A DNA stretch of 64,000 nt from Mesonia sp. K7 (GCF_003233725.1 NZ_QKQV01000007.1:62001-126000); one strand, 5' to 3'. Shown: positions 8,306 through 16,883, numbered from the stretch's first letter. Notes: generated from the letters alone by a model not told the origin. Numbers and translations: made by a program.

Positions 8306-9582
8306 TGAGAGAAGATTTGCTTCATTTTGTATGGAAATACAAGAAGTTTGACTTTCTCAATCTTCAAACCACCGATGGCGAAGGCTTGGAGATTATCAAT
8401 ATAGGAATCCATAACCAAAACGAGAGCGGTCCTGATTTTCAGCAGGCACAGATTGTAATCAACAATATCAAATGGGCAGGAAATGTAGAAATGCATTTGA
8501 ACTCGAGTGATTGGTTTGCGCATCAACATCAAGAAGACGACAATTATAACAATGTGATTTTACACGTAGTTTGGAATGACGATGTTGAAGTTTATAGAAA
8601 AGACCAGACCAAAATTCCAACACTAGAGATTTCTAATTTTATTTCTACGGAAGTTATAGAAAACTATCGCGAATTGTTAGCTTCTAAAAATTATCATTTT
8701 ATCAATTGTGAAAGTTTTTTTGGTGAGTTTTCTGACTTTACGCTCCAGAATTGGTTAGAACGTGTTTACCTTGAAAAATTAGAGGAGAAATCTGTTCTTG
8801 TGAACCAATTATTGAATCAAAATGCAAACCATTGGGATGAGGTTTTGTTTTTGTTGTTGGCAAGAAGTTTTGGTTTGAATGTCAATGGGCAGGCTTTTTT
8901 TGAAATTGCCCAATCGATAGGATATAAAAACATCCAAAAGCTAAATGACTCTGCACAAATCGAAGCGCTATTTTTGGGTCAAGCCAATTTGCTGAAGGAT
9001 AAAAAGGAAGATGTGTATTACCAAAATTTGCAGAAAGAATATACATATTTAAAAACAAAATTCGATTTGCCAAACTCATTTACACAAGTAGCTTTTTTTA
9101 AACTTAGACCGCCTAATTTTCCGACAATTCGACTTTCACAATTAGCACAAGTTTATACCAAACATAAAAACTTGTTTCGAGAAGTTATTTCTGCAAAAAG
9201 TACAGAAGAAATATATAAGCTATTTGATTTTTCGACTTCCACTTATTGGGAAACGCATTACACTTTTGAAAAAGAGAGTAAAAAAAGCAAAAAGAAAATC
9301 AACCAAAAATTTATCGATTTGTTGGTGATCAACACGATTGTTCCGATAAGGTTTGCCTACCAAAAACACAAAGACGTGCTAAAAACCGACGAGCTGTTGA
9401 CTTTTATGAGGGATCTTAAAAGAGAAGAAAATACGCTTGTAAAGAAGTTTAATCAACTAAAAAACAATCTTGCCAAAAATGCTTTAGAAAGTCAAGCCCT
9501 CATTTTTTTAAAGAAAAATTATTGTGATAAAAACAAATGTTTAGATTGCCAATTGGGCTTACAGTTTTTAGAAAGAGCATAA
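8305..9582 (+). CDS. DUF2851 family protein
   Basis: This protein of about 425 residues belongs to the DUF2851 family, common in Bacteroidota and of unknown function. Typical features are the N-terminus REDLLHFVWKYKKFD, ESGPDFQQAQI, WAGNVEMHLNSSDW and a C-terminal cysteine cluster (CDKNKCLDCQLG). I chose the ATG at 8305, which overlaps the stop of the SGNH gene in TGATG; a GTG lies one codon earlier at 8302. The WxGNVEMHxxSSDW segment looks catalytic or metal-binding, but no activity is established. There is no signal peptide. Confidence 0.8.
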   Translation: MREDLLHFVWKYKKFDFLNLQTTDGEGLEIINIGIHNQNESGPDFQQAQIVINNIKWAGNVEMHLNSSDWFAHQHQEDDNYNNVILHVVWNDDVEVYRKDQTKIPTLEISNFISTEVIENYRELLASKNYHFINCESFFGEFSDFTLQNWLERVYLEKLEEKSVLVNQLLNQNANHWDEVLFLLLARSFGLNVNGQAFFEIAQSIGYKNIQKLNDSAQIEALFLGQANLLKDKKEDVYYQNLQKEYTYLKTKFDLPNSFTQVAFFKLRPPNFPTIRLSQLAQVYTKHKNLFREVISAKSTEEIYKLFDFSTSTYWETHYTFEKESKKSKKKINQKFIDLLVINTIVPIRFAYQKHKDVLKTDELLTFMRDLKREENTLVKKFNQLKNNLAKNALESQALIFLKKNYCDKNKCLDCQLGLQFLERA

Positions 9583-9602
9583 AATTTACCTAAATTTGCA
9601 GT

Positions 9603-9833
9603 ATGCTAAAATTGATCTATAAAATACGACATTTCTTTGAACGCCACGGTTTTTATGTAAGTACGAGGTTGGCCGATCGTTTTGGGGTAAAAGTAAAAAG
9701 TGTTCGTTTGTTTTTTATTTATCTTTCTTTTGCCACACTTGGCGTTGGCTTTGCCATCTATGTCACCATGGCTTTTTGGTTGAAATTAAAAGATTTGGTC
9801 TATACCAAGCGTACTTCGGTTTTTGATTTGTAA
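9603..9833 (+). CDS. small PspC domain membrane protein
   Basis: This 76-residue protein has a single PspC-type membrane segment around residues 36-58 (SVRLFFIYLSFATLGVGF) after a basic N-terminal part. PspC proteins act in envelope-stress (phage shock) regulation; the stand-alone flavobacterial form has no defined partner here. A TAnnTTTG element (TAAATTTG, 9592-9599) ends 3 bp before the ATG, so the transcript is probably leaderless or starts at the ATG. Confidence 0.75.
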   Translation: MLKLIYKIRHFFERHGFYVSTRLADRFGVKVKSVRLFFIYLSFATLGVGFAIYVTMAFWLKLKDLVYTKRTSVFDL

Positions 9834-9938
9834 TCAAAAATCTAAATGTTAAGGTTTTGTTAGCATTTTTTTTTACTTTTATTGAATATCCATATTTTTT
9901 TTAAGATATTGCGGTTCAAAATTAATTAAAACCATATA

Positions 9939-11609
9939 ATGAAGAAACTACTCTTTTCATTGCTATACATGTTAAGTCCATTAGCCATATTTGCCCAAGA
10001 CAAAGGGATTGATGAAAAAATAAACGATGCATTTATGCCAGTTGCTGTAGCTTGGGAAGAATTGATACTTACCTCCATCCCTATAGCAGGGTATGATATC
10101 CCTATTGTATTGATACTGTTAGTTGGCGGTGCAACTTTTTTTACCATTTATTTTAAAGTGCCTAGTATAACAAAATTTCCAACGGCAATTAATACGGTAA
10201 GAGGAAGGTATGTAGATATCGAAAAGCACGGGGTAGATAAGTTATATGATAACGATGAAGCTTTGGCAGAAGAAGACATACAAGATACCATTCGTGATGA
10301 AAGTGCTCACGGAGAAGTTTCCCACTTTCAGGCATTAGCCACAGCAGTTTCAGGTACGGTTGGTTTAGGTAATATTGCAGGAGTTGCTATTGCAATTGGT
10401 TTAGGAGGGCCTGGTGCAACCTTTTGGATGATTATATGTGGTCTTTTAGGAATGTCAACTAAGTTTGTAGAATGTACTCTTGGTGTAAAATATAGAGACG
10501 TAGGTAAAGACGGGACTATTTTTGGTGGCCCTATGTATTATTTGTCTAAAGGACTACAAGCACGTGGTTTGGTAGGACTAGGAAAAGTGCTAGCTATAAT
10601 ATTTGCTGTTTTATGTGTAGGTGCTTCATTTGGAGGAGGGAATGCTTTTCAATCAAATCAAGCAACGGTTCAATTATCTTCACTCTTAGGATTGCAAGGA
10701 GGAGCAACAGGAGTAATTATAGGTACTTGCTTAGCTATTTTAGTAGGAATTGTAATCATTGGTGGGATAAAGCGAATTGCAAAAATCACCGAAAAAGTGG
10801 TTCCTTTTATGGCAGGGATATATGTTGTAGCTGCATTAATTATTATTTTTGCGAACTTTAACTATATCGATGATGCTTTTGGTTTGATTGTCGAAGGGGC
10901 ATTTACACCAATGGCTGGCTTAGGAGGAATAATAGGTGTGATAATTGTTGGTTTCCAACGAGCTGCTTTCTCAAATGAAGCAGGAGCAGGTTCTGCAGCT
11001 ATTGCTCACTCTGCAGTGCGTACCCAATACCCAGCTTCTGAAGGAGTGGTTGCCCTGCTAGAGCCTTTTATTGATACCGTAGTGATTTGCACCATGACTG
11101 CATTAGTGATCATATTCTTTAATATTGATGGGGCAAATATGCAAAGCATTTTTACTTATGGTGCTGGTGATACGAGCAATGTAATATTAAACGCAACAGG
11201 TGATAAAATAGGAGGTGTAGATTTAACCTCAGAGGCATTTGACTCTGTCATACCAGGATTCTCTTATGTTTTGACCATCGCAATTGTTTTGTTTGCATTC
11301 TCAACCATGATATCTTGGTCTTACTATGGTTTACAGTCTTGGAAATTTTTATTTGGAAGAGGTAAAACAGCCGATTTAGCTTATAAAATTTTATTCTTAC
11401 TTTTTATTATTATTGGAGCTGCAGCAACATTAGATGCAGTTGTGAAATTTTCAGACGCTATGATTTTGGCATTAGTGTTCCCCAATATGCTAGGACTACT
11501 ATTGCTTTTCCCTAGGGTGAGAGAAGAGATGAAGCGTTATTTAAAAGCTATTTCAATTAAAAGAGAAGCGATACAAGAAGGTGCAGAAGATGTTACCAAA
11601 CATATGTAG
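9939..11609 (+). CDS. sodium:alanine symporter family (AGCS) transporter
   Basis: This 556-residue inner-membrane protein has about eleven hydrophobic segments and the AGCS signature regions TVGLGNIAGVAIAIGLGGPG (about 140) and GFQRAAFSNEAGAGSAA (about 340). Family members import small amino acids, usually alanine or glycine, with sodium. The N-terminus (MKKLLFSLLYMLSPLAIFAQ) looks like a cleavable signal sequence, common in flavobacterial members. Between residues 70 and 115 is an acidic insert (NDEALAEEDIQD). The preceding 105-bp gap is T-rich. Confidence 0.85.
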   Translation: MKKLLFSLLYMLSPLAIFAQDKGIDEKINDAFMPVAVAWEELILTSIPIAGYDIPIVLILLVGGATFFTIYFKVPSITKFPTAINTVRGRYVDIEKHGVDKLYDNDEALAEEDIQDTIRDESAHGEVSHFQALATAVSGTVGLGNIAGVAIAIGLGGPGATFWMIICGLLGMSTKFVECTLGVKYRDVGKDGTIFGGPMYYLSKGLQARGLVGLGKVLAIIFAVLCVGASFGGGNAFQSNQATVQLSSLLGLQGGATGVIIGTCLAILVGIVIIGGIKRIAKITEKVVPFMAGIYVVAALIIIFANFNYIDDAFGLIVEGAFTPMAGLGGIIGVIIVGFQRAAFSNEAGAGSAAIAHSAVRTQYPASEGVVALLEPFIDTVVICTMTALVIIFFNIDGANMQSIFTYGAGDTSNVILNATGDKIGGVDLTSEAFDSVIPGFSYVLTIAIVLFAFSTMISWSYYGLQSWKFLFGRGKTADLAYKILFLLFIIIGAAATLDAVVKFSDAMILALVFPNMLGLLLLFPRVREEMKRYLKAISIKREAIQEGAEDVTKHM

Positions 11610-11627
11610 AATGTAAAGTTGTGCCAA

Positions 11628-12509
11628 ATGAAAAATCAGTCCCATTTCGAGCTTACCAAAAGCCAACGGAATGGGATTTTTCTTTTGTTGATCATTATCT
11701 TTTTGATTCTTGTCGGAATTTTTTTCATCAGAAAAGTACATGCTTCTTCCTATAAAGAAGTTGAAGCTGATGAAGAAATTGTAGAAATTCAGCGAAAGCT
11801 GGATTCGATCGCAAGAGAAAAACAGAAAGCAAAAGTTGCTTATACCATTTATCCTTTCAACCCTAACTTTATTACGGATTACAAAGGTTACCAGTTAGGA
11901 ATGTCTGTAGAGGAAATTGATAGATTGCATGATTTTAGAGCGCAAGACAAATGGGTGAATTCTAAGGCAGATTTTCAGCAAGTAACAGGTGTTTCCGATT
12001 CGCTTCTCGCGGAAATAGCACCGTACTTTAAATTTCCCGAATGGGTGAGTCAGTCTAGAAATAATTATACTCAGCAGAAAACAAATGCGCATAAGCGTTC
12101 TTATGCCCAAAAAGCAGATTTGAATACGGCATCGCAACAAGATTTAGAAGCAGTTGCAGGAATAGGAGAGGTGTTATCAGTTAGAATTCTTAGGTACCGT
12201 ACAAAATTAGGAGGGTTTATCGATGACAGCCAATTAAAGGATATTTACGGGTTGAATTATGAAGCTGAACAAAATTTGCTCAATCACTTTACCGTAAAGA
12301 CAAAAAGAACGATTGAAAAGAAAAACATCAATACGGTTTCTATTTTAGAGTTAACAGAAATTCCTTATTTTGATTACGAATTGGCAAGGGCGATTGTCGA
12401 ATATCGAAAATTGCACGAAAAAATCACTTCTTTTGAAGAACTCTCAAAAATTGATGATTTTCCGAGTCATAAAATAGAAAGAATAAAATTATATTTGTCA
12501 TTAAATTAG
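11628..12509 (+). CDS. helix-hairpin-helix (ComEA-like) membrane-anchored protein
   Basis: This protein of about 293 residues has one N-terminal membrane segment (GIFLLLIIIFLILVGIFFI), a charged linker and at least two helix-hairpin-helix regions (NTASQQDLEAVAGIGEVLS and INTVSILELTEIPYFDYELA). ComEA proteins bind DNA during natural transformation, but in Bacteroidota these proteins are not proven to do so. I chose the ATG at 11628 rather than a TTG at 11619. It starts 18 bp after the symporter gene and may be co-transcribed with it. Confidence 0.75.
   Translation: MKNQSHFELTKSQRNGIFLLLIIIFLILVGIFFIRKVHASSYKEVEADEEIVEIQRKLDSIAREKQKAKVAYTIYPFNPNFITDYKGYQLGMSVEEIDRLHDFRAQDKWVNSKADFQQVTGVSDSLLAEIAPYFKFPEWVSQSRNNYTQQKTNAHKRSYAQKADLNTASQQDLEAVAGIGEVLSVRILRYRTKLGGFIDDSQLKDIYGLNYEAEQNLLNHFTVKTKRTIEKKNINTVSILELTEIPYFDYELARAIVEYRKLHEKITSFEELSKIDDFPSHKIERIKLYLSLN
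12490..12497 (+). promoter_or_regulatory. TAnnTTTG element for the acyl-CoA dehydrogenase gene
   Basis: TATATTTG lies inside the end of the HhH gene, 24 bp before the ATG at 12522. No clear -33 TTG is visible, so support is moderate. Confidence 0.4.
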
Positions 12510-12521
12510 AAATAAGCACAA

Positions 12522-13691
12522 ATGAGTTCATTATATTTTACAGAAGAACACGAATTATTTAGAAAAAGTTTAGCCGATTTCCTTCAAAAAGAAGTTGTTC
12601 CGCATATCGAAAAATGGGAGAAAACAGGGACGATTGAACGCTTTATTTGGGAGAAGTTTGGTGAGATGGGTTATTTCGGTATCAACTACCCAGAAGCTTA
12701 CGGTGGATTGGATCTTGATATTTTTTATACGGTAATTTTTCTGGAAGAGTTGCAGAAAATCAATTCAGGTGGTTTTGCGGCGGCCATGTGGGCACATGCT
12801 TATTTGGCGATGACACACCTCAATAAAGAAGGTGACGACCGAATAAAAAAAGAATACCTTACGCCGAGTATCGAAGGTAAAAAAATAGGTTGTCTTTGTA
12901 TTACAGAGCCTTTCGGCGGATCTGATGTAGCAGGTATGAAAACTACAGCAATTAAGAAAGGAGATAAATATATCATCAACGGTTCGAAAACTTTTATTAC
13001 CAATGGTATTTATTCAGATTATTTGGTGGTAGCTGCCAAAACAGCTCCTGAGCTAGGCAATAAAGGAATGAGCATTTTTGTGATGGATAGAGATACACCG
13101 GGAATCGCATCTACCAAGTTGGATAAGCTAGGTTGGCGTGCTTCCGATACGGGTGAGATTTCTTTTACAGATGTGGAAATTCCGGTAGAAAACTTGATGG
13201 GCGAAGAAGGAAAAGGTTTTGCTTATATCATGCAACATTTTGCTTTAGAGCGTTTAATTATGGGTGTCAATGCGCATGCAAGAACAGAGCACGCGCTCAA
13301 TTATACCTTACAATACATGAGTGAGCGTATGGCTTTTGGAAAAACGATAGATCGTTTTCAAGCTTTGCGTCACAAAATGGCAGATATTGCCAGTGAACTC
13401 GAAATGATGAAAGCATTTAACTATTCAGTTGCAAAACGACTTAATGACGGAGAATATGTTGTAAAAGAAGCAAGCATGTCAAAACTGCTTTCTACCAAAA
13501 TTGCAGACCAAGCGATGTACGATTGCTTGCAAATGTTAGGCGGTTATGGTTATATGGAAGATTACCCATTGGCGAGAATGTTACGTGATAGTAGACTTGG
13601 TCCTATTGGCGGAGGTACATCTGAGATATTGCGTGAAATCATAGCAAAAATGATTATCGACGGTAAAGAGTATAAACCAGCTGCAAAATAA
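12522..13691 (+). CDS. acyl-CoA dehydrogenase
   Basis: This 389-residue flavoenzyme is of normal length for the family. Signatures are CITEPFGGSDVAGM (FAD/substrate), ITNGIYSDYLVVAAKT, FGKTIDRFQALRHKMAD and the C-terminal GGYGYMEDYPLARMLRD. The C-terminal position that holds the catalytic Glu in short- and medium-chain enzymes (YEGT) reads IGGGT here. A Glu is present in HFALERLIMG, the position used by isovaleryl- and long-chain enzymes. The substrate is therefore likely branched or long-chain acyl-CoA. It oxidises acyl-CoA to enoyl-CoA in the cytoplasm. Confidence 0.85.
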   Translation: MSSLYFTEEHELFRKSLADFLQKEVVPHIEKWEKTGTIERFIWEKFGEMGYFGINYPEAYGGLDLDIFYTVIFLEELQKINSGGFAAAMWAHAYLAMTHLNKEGDDRIKKEYLTPSIEGKKIGCLCITEPFGGSDVAGMKTTAIKKGDKYIINGSKTFITNGIYSDYLVVAAKTAPELGNKGMSIFVMDRDTPGIASTKLDKLGWRASDTGEISFTDVEIPVENLMGEEGKGFAYIMQHFALERLIMGVNAHARTEHALNYTLQYMSERMAFGKTIDRFQALRHKMADIASELEMMKAFNYSVAKRLNDGEYVVKEASMSKLLSTKIADQAMYDCLQMLGGYGYMEDYPLARMLRDSRLGPIGGGTSEILREIIAKMIIDGKEYKPAAK

Positions 13692-13707
13692 ATTTTTGTA
13701 ATAAATT

Positions 13708-13736
13708 TTGTAGTTTGTAAAATTAAACTACTTTTG
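13708..13736 (+). promoter_or_regulatory. rpsU promoter (-33 TTG, -7 TAnnTTTG)
   Basis: TTG at 13708-13710 and TACTTTTG at 13729-13736 are separated by 18 bp, close to the Bacteroidota consensus. Transcription would begin near 13743, leaving a leader of about 30 nt that contains the long SD sequence. Confidence 0.65.
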
Positions 13737-13753
13737 CAATCCAATTTTTAACG

Positions 13754-13765
13754 AAAGGAGGTGAT
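13754..13765 (+). promoter_or_regulatory. unusually strong Shine-Dalgarno sequence of rpsU
   Basis: AAAGGAGGTGAT is a 12-nt perfect complement of the usual 3' tail of 16S rRNA (ATCACCTCCTTT). The GGAGG core ends 10 nt before the ATG. Flavobacterial ribosomes are known to hide the anti-SD with bS21, bS18 and bS6, and most genes lack SDs, so this site fits autoregulation of rpsU by bS21 occupancy. Confidence 0.9.
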
Positions 13766-13771
13766 ACGTAT

Positions 13772-13966
13772 ATGTTAATAATACCAGTAAAAGACGGAGA
13801 GAATATAGAAAGAGCGTTAAAACGTTACAAGCGTAAATACGACAAAACGAAAGTAATGCGTGAGTTGAGATCAAGACAACACTTTACAAAACCTTCTGTA
13901 AAGAATAGAGACAAGATCCAAAAAGCAGAATATATTCAGCATTTAAGAGATCAAGAGAATATCTAA
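13772..13966 (+). CDS. rpsU: 30S ribosomal protein bS21
   Basis: This 64-residue basic protein matches bS21: LIIPVKDGENIERALKRYKRKYDKT followed by the basic tail region, given here as its first half only. It binds the 30S platform next to the 16S 3' end, where in Flavobacteriia it helps sequester the anti-SD. The start is fixed by the very strong SD at 13754-13765. It has its own promoter and a terminator right after it, so it is expected to be a single-gene transcript. Confidence 0.93.
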   Translation: MLIIPVKDGENIERALKRYKRKYDKTKVMRELRSRQHFTKPSVKNRDKIQKAEYIQHLRDQENI

Positions 13967-13992
13967 GATATTCTGTTTGATATCTAAAGATT

Positions 13993-14033
13993 AAAAACTA
14001 TTATTGGTAACTTTACTGGTAATAGTTTTTTTT
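13993..14033 (+). terminator. rpsU terminator abutting the xerC start codon
   Basis: An 11-bp stem AAAAACTATTA/TAATAGTTTTT (13993-14003 with 14020-14030), extended inward by further pairs including G-T, is followed by eight T ending at 14033. The xerC ATG begins at 14034, the next base. Confidence 0.85.
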
Positions 14034-14930
14034 ATGTCTTTACTTCAGCGCTATTGCGAATACTTGCTCTTGGAAAAAAAATATTCCAAGCATACGGTTT
14101 TGGCTTATGAGAATGACATTCTTCAGTTTCAAACATTTATCAAAAGACAATTTCAAGAAGACCTATTAGAGAAAGTAAATTATACGCTTATCCGTTCTTG
14201 GATTATCAAGCTGTCTGAAGAGGGGCTTTCCAATAAATCCATCAACAGAAAAATCACTTCACTCAAAGGTTTTTATAAGTTTTTACTAAAAGTAAAGAAG
14301 ATAGAGCGCTCGCCGTTAGCACAACACAAATCACTGAAGGTTTCCAAGAAGATTTCCATTCCTTTTTCGCAGACAGAAATAGAAACGGTGCTCAACCATA
14401 TCGATAGAGATAGTTTTGAGAATGCTCGTGATTATTTGTTGGTAGAGTTACTTTACGCAACAGGAATGCGTCGAGAAGAAATTGTGAATTTACAATTGTC
14501 CAATTTCAATTCGGATTTTACGCAAGTAAAATTTTTAGGAAAGAGAAATAAAGAACGCATGGTTCCGATTATAAAAATGATCAAACCGAGTATCATACAT
14601 TACCTAACTTATAGAAAAGAACTTTTGCAGGATTTAGAGATTTCTTCCGGTCATTTTTTTCTCACCAGTAAAGGGAAGCCTATCTATCCCAATTTGGTTT
14701 ACAGAAGAGTAAATGAGTTCTTTAAAAAAGTTTCTACCAAGACCAAAACCAGTCCACATATTTTACGGCATAGCTTTGCAACACATTTGCTCAATCAAGG
14801 TGTCAACCTGCAAGAAGTAAAAGAATTGTTGGGTCATGACAGCTTGGTTTCTACGCAAGTTTATATCCATAACGACATCCATAGCCTTAAGAAAGTCTAC
14901 CAAAATTCGCACCCGCGAAATAAAGATTAA
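14034..14930 (+). CDS. xerC: tyrosine recombinase XerC-like
   Basis: This 298-residue tyrosine recombinase has an N-terminal SAM-like core-binding domain (YSKHTVLAYENDILQF) and a catalytic domain with all expected residues: Arg in ATGMRREEI, Lys in LGKRNKERM, HxxR in HILRHSFATHLL, His in LLGHDS and the nucleophile Tyr in STQVYIH. Length and context (rpsU upstream, tRNA-tuf operon downstream) are those of the chromosomal Xer protein that resolves dimers at dif, not a mobile integrase. I reject the GTG/TTG-type start at 14004 because it lies inside the rpsU terminator. Confidence 0.85.
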   Translation: MSLLQRYCEYLLLEKKYSKHTVLAYENDILQFQTFIKRQFQEDLLEKVNYTLIRSWIIKLSEEGLSNKSINRKITSLKGFYKFLLKVKKIERSPLAQHKSLKVSKKISIPFSQTEIETVLNHIDRDSFENARDYLLVELLYATGMRREEIVNLQLSNFNSDFTQVKFLGKRNKERMVPIIKMIKPSIIHYLTYRKELLQDLEISSGHFFLTSKGKPIYPNLVYRRVNEFFKKVSTKTKTSPHILRHSFATHLLNQGVNLQEVKELLGHDSLVSTQVYIHNDIHSLKKVYQNSHPRNKD

Positions 14931-14958
14931 AAAAATATAAAAAAAAGATATATTTTTT

Positions 14959-14988
14959 TTGCGTAATAAATAATCTGTTTTATATTTG
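14959..14988 (+). promoter_or_regulatory. promoter of the tRNA-tuf operon
   Basis: TTG at 14959-14961 and TATATTTG at 14981-14988 are 19 bp apart, an excellent match to the Bacteroidota consensus. A small hairpin CCGTT-ATAAAC-AACGG (14993-15008) lies at the expected 5' end of the transcript, upstream of the first tRNA. Confidence 0.75.
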
Positions 14989-15038
14989 CACTCCGTTATA
15001 AACAACGGTCTTTTTTGTAGTGAAAAAGAAAGAAAATT

Positions 15039-15112
15039 GCCGATGTAGCTCAGCTGGCTAGAGCAGCTGATTTGTAATCAGCAGGTCGTGGGTTCGAGTC
15101 CCTCCATCGGCT
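15039..15112 (+). tRNA. tRNA-Thr (anticodon TGT)
   Basis: A 74-nt cloverleaf has acceptor GCCGATG/CATCGGC, anticodon loop TTTGTAA and T-arm GGGTTCGAGTCCC. CCA is not encoded. It is the first of four clustered tRNAs upstream of tuf. Confidence 0.95.
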
Positions 15113-15143
15113 CTTTTTAGTTCTGTGAAATAACAATTTTTTT

Positions 15144-15226
15144 GGGAAGATACTCAAGCGGCCAACGAGGACAGACTGTAAATCTGTTGGTTTTTACCTT
15201 CGCAGGTTCGAATCCTGCTCTTCCCA
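15144..15226 (+). tRNA. tRNA-Tyr (anticodon GTA)
   Basis: An 83-nt class II tRNA has acceptor GGGAAGA/TCTTCCC, anticodon loop CTGTAAA and a long variable arm (GTTGGTTTTTACCTTC region). CCA is not encoded. Confidence 0.95.
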
Positions 15227-15243
15227 CAATAAAAACAAGGAAT

Positions 15244-15316
15244 GCGGGAGTAGCTCAGTTGGTAGAGCGTCAGCCTTCCAAGCTGAATGTCGCCGGTTCG
15301 AACCCGGTCTCCCGCT
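15244..15316 (+). tRNA. tRNA-Gly (anticodon TCC)
   Basis: A 73-nt cloverleaf has acceptor GCGGGAG/CTCCCGC, anticodon loop CTTCCAA and T-arm CCGGTTCGAACCCGG. CCA is not encoded. Confidence 0.95.
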
Positions 15317-15380
15317 CTATTTTCATTTAAAATAAAATGAAATAGAGCTTACTTGCTTTAAAAACATTTATGGTTTTATT

Positions 15381-15452
15381 GCCGACGTAGCTCAGGGGTA
15401 GAGCGCTTCCTTGGTAAGGAAGAGGTCACGAGTTCAATTCTCGTCGTTGGCT
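15381..15452 (+). tRNA. tRNA-Thr (anticodon GGT)
   Basis: A 72-nt cloverleaf has acceptor GCCGACG/CGTTGGC (one G-T pair) and anticodon loop TTGGTAA. It is a second threonine isoacceptor in the same operon. Confidence 0.95.
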
Positions 15453-15546
15453 CTACATTTTAAAAGAAAGCAACTTTTAAGGTTGTTTTTTGGTATTTGT
15501 AAAAATTTGAACACTAATATATAACTAAGATTAAAAAGGATTAATT

Positions 15547-16734
15547 ATGGCAAAGGAAACTTATGACCGTTCCAAACCGCACTTAAATATTGGGACAATT
15601 GGTCACGTAGATCACGGAAAAACAACTTTAACTGCTGCTATCACTAAAGTATTAGCAGATGCTGGTTTTTCAGAAGCAAGAGCATTCGATCAAATCGATA
15701 ACGCTCCAGAAGAAAAAGAAAGAGGTATTACAATTAACTCTTCACACGTAGAGTATGCGACTGCAAACCGTCACTACGCTCACGTTGACTGTCCTGGTCA
15801 CGCCGATTATGTAAAGAACATGGTAACTGGTGCTGCGCAAATGGATGGTGCTATTCTTGTGGTTGCTGCTACAGATGGTCCAATGCCACAAACTCGTGAG
15901 CACATCTTATTAGGTCGTCAGGTAGGTATTCCTAGAATCGTTGTTTTCTTAAACAAAGTTGACTTAGTAGATGACGAAGAGTTATTAGAATTAGTAGAGA
16001 TGGAAGTGAGAGACTTACTTTCTTTCTATGAGTATGATGGTGACAACGGTCCTGTAATTTCAGGTTCTGCTTTAGGTGCCTTAAATGGTGAGCAAAAGTG
16101 GGTTGACACTGTTTTAGCATTAATGGAAGCTGTAGATAACTGGATTGAAATGCCAGAAAGAGATGTTGATAAGCCTTTCTTGATGCCTATTGAAGATGTA
16201 TTCTCTATTACAGGTCGTGGTACTGTTGCTACTGGTCGTATCGAGACTGGTATTGCTAAGACTGGAGATCCTGTAGAGATTATTGGTATGGGTGCAGAAA
16301 AATTAACTTCTACGATTACTGGTATCGAGATGTTCCGTCAGATATTAGATAGAGGTGAAGCTGGTGATAATGCTGGTATCTTATTAAGAGGTATTGAGAA
16401 AACTCAAATCTCTAGAGGTATGGTAATCACTAAGCCTGGTTCTGTAACTCCACACGCTAAATTTAAAGCTGAGGTTTATATCCTTAAAAAAGAAGAAGGT
16501 GGTCGTCACACGCCATTCCATAACAACTACCGTCCGCAGTTCTACGTAAGAACAACAGACGTTACAGGTACTATCAACTTACCTGATGGTGTAGAAATGG
16601 TAATGCCAGGTGATAACTTGACTATAAAAGTAGATTTGATCCAACCAATTGCAATGAACGTAGGTTTACGTTTCGCTATCCGTGAAGGTGGTAGAACAGT
16701 TGGTGCTGGTCAGGTAACTGAAATTTTAGATTAA
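15547..16734 (+). CDS. tuf: elongation factor Tu
   Basis: This 395-residue translational GTPase delivers aminoacyl-tRNA to the ribosome. G1 is [11 protein letters not shown]3 is DCPGHADY and G4 is NKVDLVD; the C-terminal domains 2 and 3 are complete ([31 protein letters not shown]). Length is normal. It lies downstream of four tRNAs and upstream of tRNA-Trp and secE, an arrangement conserved in Bacteroidota. The 94-bp gap upstream holds a weak hairpin with a T-run (AAGCAAC/GGTTGTTTTTT), which could attenuate or mark a processing site. Confidence 0.97.
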   Translation: MAKETYDRSKPHLNIGTIGHVDHGKTTLTAAITKVLADAGFSEARAFDQIDNAPEEKERGITINSSHVEYATANRHYAHVDCPGHADYVKNMVTGAAQMDGAILVVAATDGPMPQTREHILLGRQVGIPRIVVFLNKVDLVDDEELLELVEMEVRDLLSFYEYDGDNGPVISGSALGALNGEQKWVDTVLALMEAVDNWIEMPERDVDKPFLMPIEDVFSITGRGTVATGRIETGIAKTGDPVEIIGMGAEKLTSTITGIEMFRQILDRGEAGDNAGILLRGIEKTQISRGMVITKPGSVTPHAKFKAEVYILKKEEGGRHTPFHNNYRPQFYVRTTDVTGTINLPDGVEMVMPGDNLTIKVDLIQPIAMNVGLRFAIREGGRTVGAGQVTEILD

Positions 16735-16763
16735 TTTTTTAATTGATCTTTAAAGTAAATTAA

Positions 16764-16804
16764 AAGTTAAGGTGTTTTTGCTGAAAATGCAAAGCACCTT
16801 GACT
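16764..16804 (+). other. hairpin between tuf and tRNA-Trp
   Basis: A long imperfect stem pairs AAGTTAAGGTG (16764-16774) with CACCTTGACTT (16795-16805 region), extended by TTTGC/GCAAA. It has no T-run, so RNA processing or attenuation between tuf and the tRNA is more likely than full termination. Confidence 0.5.
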
Positions 16805-16810
16805 TGTAAT

Positions 16811-16883
16811 ACGGGCGTAGCTCAGCTGGTAGAGCAGTGGTCTCCAAAACCAAAGGTCGTGGGTTCGATCCCTTCCGCCCGTG
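16811..16883 (+). tRNA. tRNA-Trp (anticodon CCA)
   Basis: A 73-nt cloverleaf has acceptor ACGGGCG/CGCCCGT, anticodon loop CTCCAAA and T-arm GGGTTCGATCCC. It lies between tuf and secE, 15 bp before the secE start. Confidence 0.95.

Noticed and set aside
14034-14930. Tyrosine recombinase considered as a phage or transposon integrase
   Set aside because: Length, sequence and location between rpsU and the tRNA-tuf operon match chromosomal XerC, and no attachment repeats or mobile genes are nearby, although tRNAs lie downstream.
15142-15330. Open frame of 62 codons across the tRNA cluster
   Set aside because: It overlaps tRNA-Tyr and tRNA-Gly completely; the tRNA cloverleafs explain the sequence.
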